Shown: positions 60,143-64,000 of the stretch, piece after piece
How positions within the stretch are numbered: the stretch's first letter is position 1
How the letters are laid out: each line of letters opens with the position of its first letter
Source: Pseudomonas fluorescens
GTDB lineage: Bacteria > Pseudomonadota > Gammaproteobacteria > Pseudomonadales > Pseudomonadaceae
Assembly (NCBI RefSeq): GCF_000968015.1
Contig: NZ_LACH01000041.1
Span: forward strand, 1 to 64,000
Reading direction: 5' to 3'
Length of the DNA stretch: 64,000 nt
Program-made: the position numbers and the translations under genes
Notes under the pieces: generated by a model
Told to the model about the DNA's origin: nothing
The model's input: the letters and a program-made list of their open reading frames with translations, nothing else
Database searches by the model: none

Positions 60143-61603
60143 ATGAAACCTTCGATGGCAATAAAACCTCTGGTTTTTGCAATCGCTGCGGTCTTGGCTG
60201 TTGCTGCACAAGCTGGACAGAACGATCGGCGTGGCCACCATAACGGTAGCCACCACACCCCTCCTCCAACAAGGATCTATACCGACGCGACCGCCACTGC
60301 GCACGACAGGCAGACCAGTACCGGCAACCGCATCTACAACGAAGGGACTGAAAACTCTGCCGAGATGAGCAGCTCTGCCTCAGGCGCGAGCGGCAACGTC
60401 GGCGTCAACGTGGCGGCAGGCGCCGGCAACCAACAAGACAACGCGGCCGCCATCGCAAACGCTGGTTCCACCTCCAGCCTCGATAACAGCTTCGTGTTCG
60501 GCAATGCCGACGCGAGCGCTCGAGTCACGCAATACAGCAACAACAACAAGGTGTGGAACTACGGCACCCAAAACTCTGCAGTTATGAGCGGATCGGCCGA
60601 TGGCAGCAGCGGCAATATGGGGGTCAACATTGCTGGTGGCGACCTTAACCAACAGAAAAACACCATGGCAATTGCCAACTCCAACTCCCCGTTGGGTAAC
60701 GCATCAGCCAGCGCTTCCGCCAATCAAAGCGGTCCTGGCCTGACAGTGAATAACAACGCTGATCGGACCTACCGCGTAGATACGATTACGGTTACCAAAA
60801 CGGCCAGCGGTAGTTTCTCTAAAGATAAGTCGTTCGAAGTTAGCGGCAGTGAAAGCGCTTCGTCGAGCTGGGCCGCCGCCGGTGCCAAGAGCTCCAATTC
60901 CAGCGGTTCCCTTAGCGTTGATATAAGCGGTTCGAAGAGCAGCAATGCGAGCGGTTCCAACAGCAGTTCTGCGAGCGGTTCTAACAGCAGTTCTGCAAGC
61001 GGTTCCAACAGCAGCAGTGCAAGCGGTTCTTCGAGTGCGTCCTTGGATGCTTCCTTGAGCGCTACGTTGGACGCTGCTGCGGCGGCTTCCCATTCCACTA
61101 CCGTCAATAATGGCAATGGCGATCGCACCCGCAGCAGGAGTTCCGATGCATCGCTTACCGCATCACTTGACGCAACGCTTAACGTATCGGTAGACAAATC
61201 GTTCGACAAATCGCGCGAATCCTCGTTCGACAGATCTCGTGACTCCTCGTACGACAGATCTCACGAATCCTCGTACGACAAATCGCGCGATTCCTCGTTC
61301 GAAAAATCGTTCGATAAGTCGTTCGAGAAATCGAACGCCTCCTCGTTCGAAAAATCGGGCAGCAAATCGTCCGAATCCGAGTTCGCTAAAGCGGGAAGCT
61401 TCAGTGAGAGCAGTTCATTTGATTTGAGCAACACCTATTCCTATCAAGTGCTGACTCCAACTGGCTGGGCCAACCCTGTGACCAACACTGCAACCCTGAG
61501 CGGTTCGGTGAATGGCGGCAGTGGCAACCTGGGCGTCAACGTGGCTGCCGGTGTGGGTAACCAACAAAGCAACTCGCTGTCCATTGCCAACCAGTCGTTC
61601 TAA
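60143..61603 (+). CDS. fapC: FapC, major functional amyloid subunit with long repeat-built linker
   Basis: 486 aa. Signal peptide (about 1-24, ending AQA). Amyloid repeats are R1 (about 62-106: GTENSAEM, GNVGVNVAAGAGNQQDN), R2 (about 134-179: GTQNSAVM, GNMGVNIAGGDLNQQKN) and R3 (about 440-483: NTATLSG, GNLGVNVAAGVGNQQSN). Linker 1 is short. Linker 2 (about 180-435) is very long and has two arrays: four SGSNSSSA-type octapeptides (262-293) and seven SFDKSRES-type octapeptides (353-408). No cysteine is present, whereas a C-terminal CxxC is reported for some FapC proteins. Length is well above the 250-340 aa of the best-studied FapC proteins. A terminator follows the stop. Confidence 0.92.
   Translation: MKPSMAIKPLVFAIAAVLAVAAQAGQNDRRGHHNGSHHTPPPTRIYTDATATAHDRQTSTGNRIYNEGTENSAEMSSSASGASGNVGVNVAAGAGNQQDNAAAIANAGSTSSLDNSFVFGNADASARVTQYSNNNKVWNYGTQNSAVMSGSADGSSGNMGVNIAGGDLNQQKNTMAIANSNSPLGNASASASANQSGPGLTVNNNADRTYRVDTITVTKTASGSFSKDKSFEVSGSESASSSWAAAGAKSSNSSGSLSVDISGSKSSNASGSNSSSASGSNSSSASGSNSSSASGSSSASLDASLSATLDAAAAASHSTTVNNGNGDRTRSRSSDASLTASLDATLNVSVDKSFDKSRESSFDRSRDSSYDRSHESSYDKSRDSSFEKSFDKSFEKSNASSFEKSGSKSSESEFAKAGSFSESSSFDLSNTYSYQVLTPTGWANPVTNTATLSGSVNGGSGNLGVNVAAGVGNQQSNSLSIANQSF
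60926..61021 (+). repeat. Tandem 24-base repeat in fapC, array 1
   Basis: Four units of 24 bases encode SGSKSSNA, SGSNSSSA, SGSNSSSA and SGSNSSSA, followed by a partial unit. Units 2 and 3 differ by only a few bases, so the array is recent and can change by slippage in steps of eight residues. Confidence 0.9.
61199..61366 (+). repeat. Tandem 24-base repeat in fapC, array 2
   Basis: Seven units of 24 bases encode SFDKSRES, SFDRSRDS, SYDRSHES, SYDKSRDS, SFEKSFDK, SFEKSNAS and SFEKSGSK. The pattern is S-aromatic-acid-base-S with alternating charges, quite unlike the neutral array 1. Many TTCGA elements occur at the unit borders. Confidence 0.9.
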
Positions 61604-61616
61604 TTGTTGTCTCTTG

Positions 61617-61640
61617 AGGCCCCCTTATGGGGGCCTTTTT
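61617..61640 (+). terminator. Intra-operon terminator between fapC and fapD
   Basis: AGGCCCCC-TTAT-GGGGGCCT followed by T residues (five in all), 13 bases after the fapC stop and 25 bases before fapD. A textbook intrinsic terminator in the middle of the operon, so fapABC should be made in excess over fapDEF. Confidence 0.92.
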
Positions 61641-61665
61641 CAACACAACCAGAAGGCGTCCCACT

Positions 61666-62346
61666 ATGCGCATTATCGCCTTGGCATTTTTGCTTTGCGT
61701 GGCCAGTGTGATCGAGGCTGCACAACTGCCGCTTTCCGTCCTGCCGGGTGGCGCGGTGGTGTATAAGCCGATCCAGAGCATACGCGAGCGTAAATTTGCC
61801 GACCTGGTGCAACAGAAAACCGACTTCAGTTGCGGCGCAGCTGCGCTGGCGACCGTATTGCGCCAAGCCTATTGGCTGGACGTGAACGAAGAACAAATCA
61901 TCGAAGGCATGCTGGCACACTCCGATCAGGATCTTGTCCGCGTCCAGGGCTTTTCCATGCTCGACATGAAGCGCTATGTGGAAAGTATCGGCATGCGGGC
62001 CCGTGGCTACCGGGTAGCGACGGAAACGTTGAGCCAGATCAGAATTCCGGTGGTGGTACTCATGGATATCCGTGGCTACAAACATTTTGTGGTCATGCAA
62101 AGAGTCCATGAGGGCTGGGTCTATATCGGAGATCCGGTACTCGGTCATAAACGTTACAAAGTCGACGACTTTGTTAAAGGCTGGAACGGCATCATCTTTG
62201 CCGTCATCGGCCAGGGCTACGACAAAACCAATGCGTTGCTCACCCCCCCGCTACCACTGACCGCCAAGAACCGCATCAACACCTTCAGCCCGGTGCAAGA
62301 CGCAGAGTTGATGGATTTCGGATTCATCCAAAGCGACTTCTTCTAA
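61666..62346 (+). CDS. fapD: FapD, C39-type cysteine protease of the amyloid operon
   Basis: 226 aa. Signal peptide (about 1-19, ending IEA), then a papain-like C39 peptidase domain: catalytic Cys in TDFSCGAAALATVLRQ, catalytic His in RGYKHFVVMQRV and Asp in VYIGDPVLGHKRY. FapD is thought to process Fap components or the secretion apparatus in the periplasm. ATG 61666 has AGAAGG 10 bases upstream, right behind the intra-operon terminator. Confidence 0.92.
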   Translation: MRIIALAFLLCVASVIEAAQLPLSVLPGGAVVYKPIQSIRERKFADLVQQKTDFSCGAAALATVLRQAYWLDVNEEQIIEGMLAHSDQDLVRVQGFSMLDMKRYVESIGMRARGYRVATETLSQIRIPVVVLMDIRGYKHFVVMQRVHEGWVYIGDPVLGHKRYKVDDFVKGWNGIIFAVIGQGYDKTNALLTPPLPLTAKNRINTFSPVQDAELMDFGFIQSDFF

Positions 62347-62380
62347 TAACAAGGGAGCACGACGCTCCGGGAGCATTCCA

Positions 62381-63121
62381 ATGAAGACTCCAATCTGGCT
62401 GGCCTTGGTTTGCCTGGCCGCCAGCCTGCCGACCCAGGCACAGACGTTCAAACCCATTGAACTGAATGATCAGGAACTGTCGATCCTGCGAGGCCGCTAT
62501 GTCATGCCGGGACGGATCGTCAGTTTCGGCATTGTCATGACCAGCACTTGGCAAAATGCCAACGGTGAAGTGATCGGGGCAACTTCCTCGATGCAAATTC
62601 AACAATCGACCCTCCAGCCACAGTTCTATGTATCGATGATCGACGAAAAAGGTAATGGTTCGTCTAGTTCGCAAGGCACCGGTACCGTCACTGGCGGCAA
62701 CGGCCTCAACAGTACCGAAGGCGTCACTCAAGTCGTGCGCGCCGCCGGCGACCATAACACTGCCTACAACAACGTTGATATCAACGTCACAAAAGCTAAC
62801 CAGGCACCCACAACGCAACAGCAGGGCCAGGCACTGGCCGCAGGTCAGACGCTGGTCGGCGCCAATGGCGCGGGCTCGCTGAGCATTTCCTCGACCGGTA
62901 CCGGTGTGCAACTCAACATCGTGGCCAACAACAACCAGGGCAGCACCGTACAACGCCTGGCCCAAGGTGGGCTGATGCAGAATACGACGTTGCTCGGCGG
63001 TGGTAACCAGGTCCGCAACCTCACGTCCCTCAATGTCGTACTGCGTGACAACGTTGCGACAACCGGGTCGCTGAACGGCAACCTGGACCAGCTTAAAGGT
63101 CTTCGCACTCAAGGATTCTGA
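62381..63121 (+). CDS. fapE: FapE, minor extracellular amyloid component
   Basis: 246 aa. Signal peptide ending TQA, then an N-terminal block FKPIELNDQELSILRGRYVMPGRIVSFG reminiscent of export-gated surface proteins. A middle region rich in N, G, T and Q follows, and the C-terminus has GVQLNIVANNNQGSTVQRLAQ. FapE is found in small amount in the fibres and is thought to help their export. Ribosome site GGGAG 8 bases before ATG 62381. It ends 46 bases before fapF. Confidence 0.9.
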   Translation: MKTPIWLALVCLAASLPTQAQTFKPIELNDQELSILRGRYVMPGRIVSFGIVMTSTWQNANGEVIGATSSMQIQQSTLQPQFYVSMIDEKGNGSSSSQGTGTVTGGNGLNSTEGVTQVVRAAGDHNTAYNNVDINVTKANQAPTTQQQGQALAAGQTLVGANGAGSLSISSTGTGVQLNIVANNNQGSTVQRLAQGGLMQNTTLLGGGNQVRNLTSLNVVLRDNVATTGSLNGNLDQLKGLRTQGF

Positions 63122-63167
63122 TCTACGCTCAGTCTCATCAGATGTACTCAGAAGGGACGGCTAACCC

Positions 63168-64000
63168 ATGCACCGATCGTTAACGTTCAGAGCTATCGTT
63201 TGTTTGAGCAGCCTGGCCCCGGCAACACTGCTGTACGCAGCACCGGACCCCCAGGTCGAGATACTAAAACAAGAACTCATGGAGTTGAAACAGCGTTACG
63301 AAGCACAACAGAACGCGTTGATGGTACTCGAGCAACGCGTTCGCCAAGTCGAAGAAACACCGGCGCCACCGCCACCCAAACGCCTGACCAAATCCCCTGC
63401 CGAACCGACCAGGGGTGGCCAGACAGTGGCCGCCGGTGCGCCGGGAACCACAGGCAGTTCATATGGCCAATCGCTCAAGGATGATTCCGAACCTGCGCAA
63501 AGCGTTTCCAACCTGTATGACGAAGCCAGCGGCTTCTTCGGTGGCGGCAAGTTCAGTTTCGAAACCGGCCTGACCTACACGCACTACGATACCCGTGCGT
63601 TGGTACTTAACGGGTTCCTGGCACTGGACTCGATTTTCCTCGGCAACATCAACCTCGACCGCATCAAGGCCGACAACTGGACACTGGACCTGACCGCCCG
63701 CTACAACACGGGACAACGCTGGCAGTTCGACATTAACGTCCCCGTGGTTTATCGCGAATCAACGTACTCCTCCGGTGGCGCTGGTGGCGCAGGCCCGGTG
63801 ACGTCGGACGCAACCGTTACTCGCGACCCGACCATCGGCGATGTGAACGTTGGCGTTGCTTACAAGTTCCTGGATGAGTCAGCCAATCTGCCCGACGCGG
63901 TCGTTACACTGCGCGTCAAGGCGCCGACCGGTGATGACCCTTACGGCATCAAGCTGGTCAATGATCCGTCCAACGATAACCTCTCGGTACCCGAGGACTT
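63168..64000 (+). CDS. fapF: FapF, outer-membrane amyloid exporter (partial, cut by window end)
   Basis: The frame is open from ATG 63168 (GAAGGGACGG upstream) to the window edge, 277 codons so far. Signal peptide ending LYA, then a coiled coil (about 29-62: EILKQELMELKQRYEAQQNA) that in known FapF trimers gates the pore. A proline-rich hinge (ETPAPPPPKR) follows, then a beta-barrel beginning GKFSFETGLTYTHYDTRALV with alternating strands such as WTLDLTARYNTGQRWQFDINV. It exports FapB, FapC and FapE. The C-terminal strands are beyond the window. Confidence 0.92.
   Translation, partial: MHRSLTFRAIVCLSSLAPATLLYAAPDPQVEILKQELMELKQRYEAQQNALMVLEQRVRQVEETPAPPPPKRLTKSPAEPTRGGQTVAAGAPGTTGSSYGQSLKDDSEPAQSVSNLYDEASGFFGGGKFSFETGLTYTHYDTRALVLNGFLALDSIFLGNINLDRIKADNWTLDLTARYNTGQRWQFDINVPVVYRESTYSSGGAGGAGPVTSDATVTRDPTIGDVNVGVAYKFLDESANLPDAVVTLRVKAPTGDDPYGIKLVNDPSNDNLSVPED

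Noticed and set aside
60926..61366. CRISPR array
   Set aside because: The 24-base repeats are contiguous, in frame and without spacers; they encode the FapC linker.

Overview
The window is a chromosomal segment of a Pseudomonas, most likely of the P. fluorescens complex. The grounds are the mannitol operon order mtlR-mtlEFGKDYZ, a functional-amyloid fap operon, Pseudomonas-restricted small families (DUF2790, DUF1652), an OprD-family porin, LpxO, and many copies of typical Pseudomonas REP palindromes. No rRNA, tRNA, insertion sequence, prophage or CRISPR array was seen. The last gene (fapF) runs off the right edge.

Layout. 0-3.5 kb: an AaeA/AaeX/AaeB-like efflux triad on the minus strand. 3.6-4.7 kb: a HEAT/TPR membrane-anchored protein. 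4.8-16.3 kb: a dense signalling island with a double-domain KaiC-like ATPase translationally coupled to a hybrid kinase, a halovibrin-like lipoprotein, a minus-strand cluster (very large triple-receiver hybrid kinase, CheR, CheB, REC-kinase, single receiver) and a divergent single receiver. 16.5-19.9 kb: a glycosyltransferase and two PI-PLC-like genes, the first interrupted by one in-frame TGA. 20-29.9 kb: the mannitol regulon (AraC-type MtlR, ABC importer MtlEFGK, mannitol dehydrogenase, xylulokinase-like MtlY, fructokinase MtlZ), with REP elements in several gaps. 30-31.3 kb: an OprD porin facing it.

31.5-39 kb: an orphan type VI secretion effector module: vgrG, a DUF4123 adaptor, three tandem paralogous lipoproteins (probable immunity proteins) and a class-3 lipase with GHSLGG, ended by a strong terminator. 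From the lipoproteins on, base composition is visibly AT-richer than in vgrG. 39-46.5 kb: small Pseudomonas proteins, ecotin, a NIPSNAP protein, a threonine dehydratase lacking the ACT-type regulatory domain, a soluble-glucose-dehydrogenase-like protein and Ku. Upstream of the threonine dehydratase is what looks like a complete, apparently leaderless transcription attenuator: promoter, 21-residue leader peptide with Ile/Thr codons, and four alternately complementary GC arms ending in a rho-independent terminator.

46.5-59 kb: LpxO, the ABC-F protein YbiT, an MFS transporter, an alpha/beta hydrolase, azoreductase with a divergent LysR regulator, a YjbR protein, a DUF1294 protein, UppP, a chemoreceptor with a Cache-type sensor, and a PnuC / NadR-like kinase pair for NAD salvage. 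59 kb to the end: fapABCDEF, preceded by a -24/-12 (sigma-54) promoter match. A terminator lies between fapC and fapD, and the FapC linker is built from two different 8-residue tandem repeats.

The signal I consider most worth following up is the attenuator at 43175-43314. Next are the FapC linker and intra-operon terminator, the T6SS lipase module with its triplicated immunity candidates, and a shared palindrome upstream of two otherwise unrelated genes (8075 and 16413).
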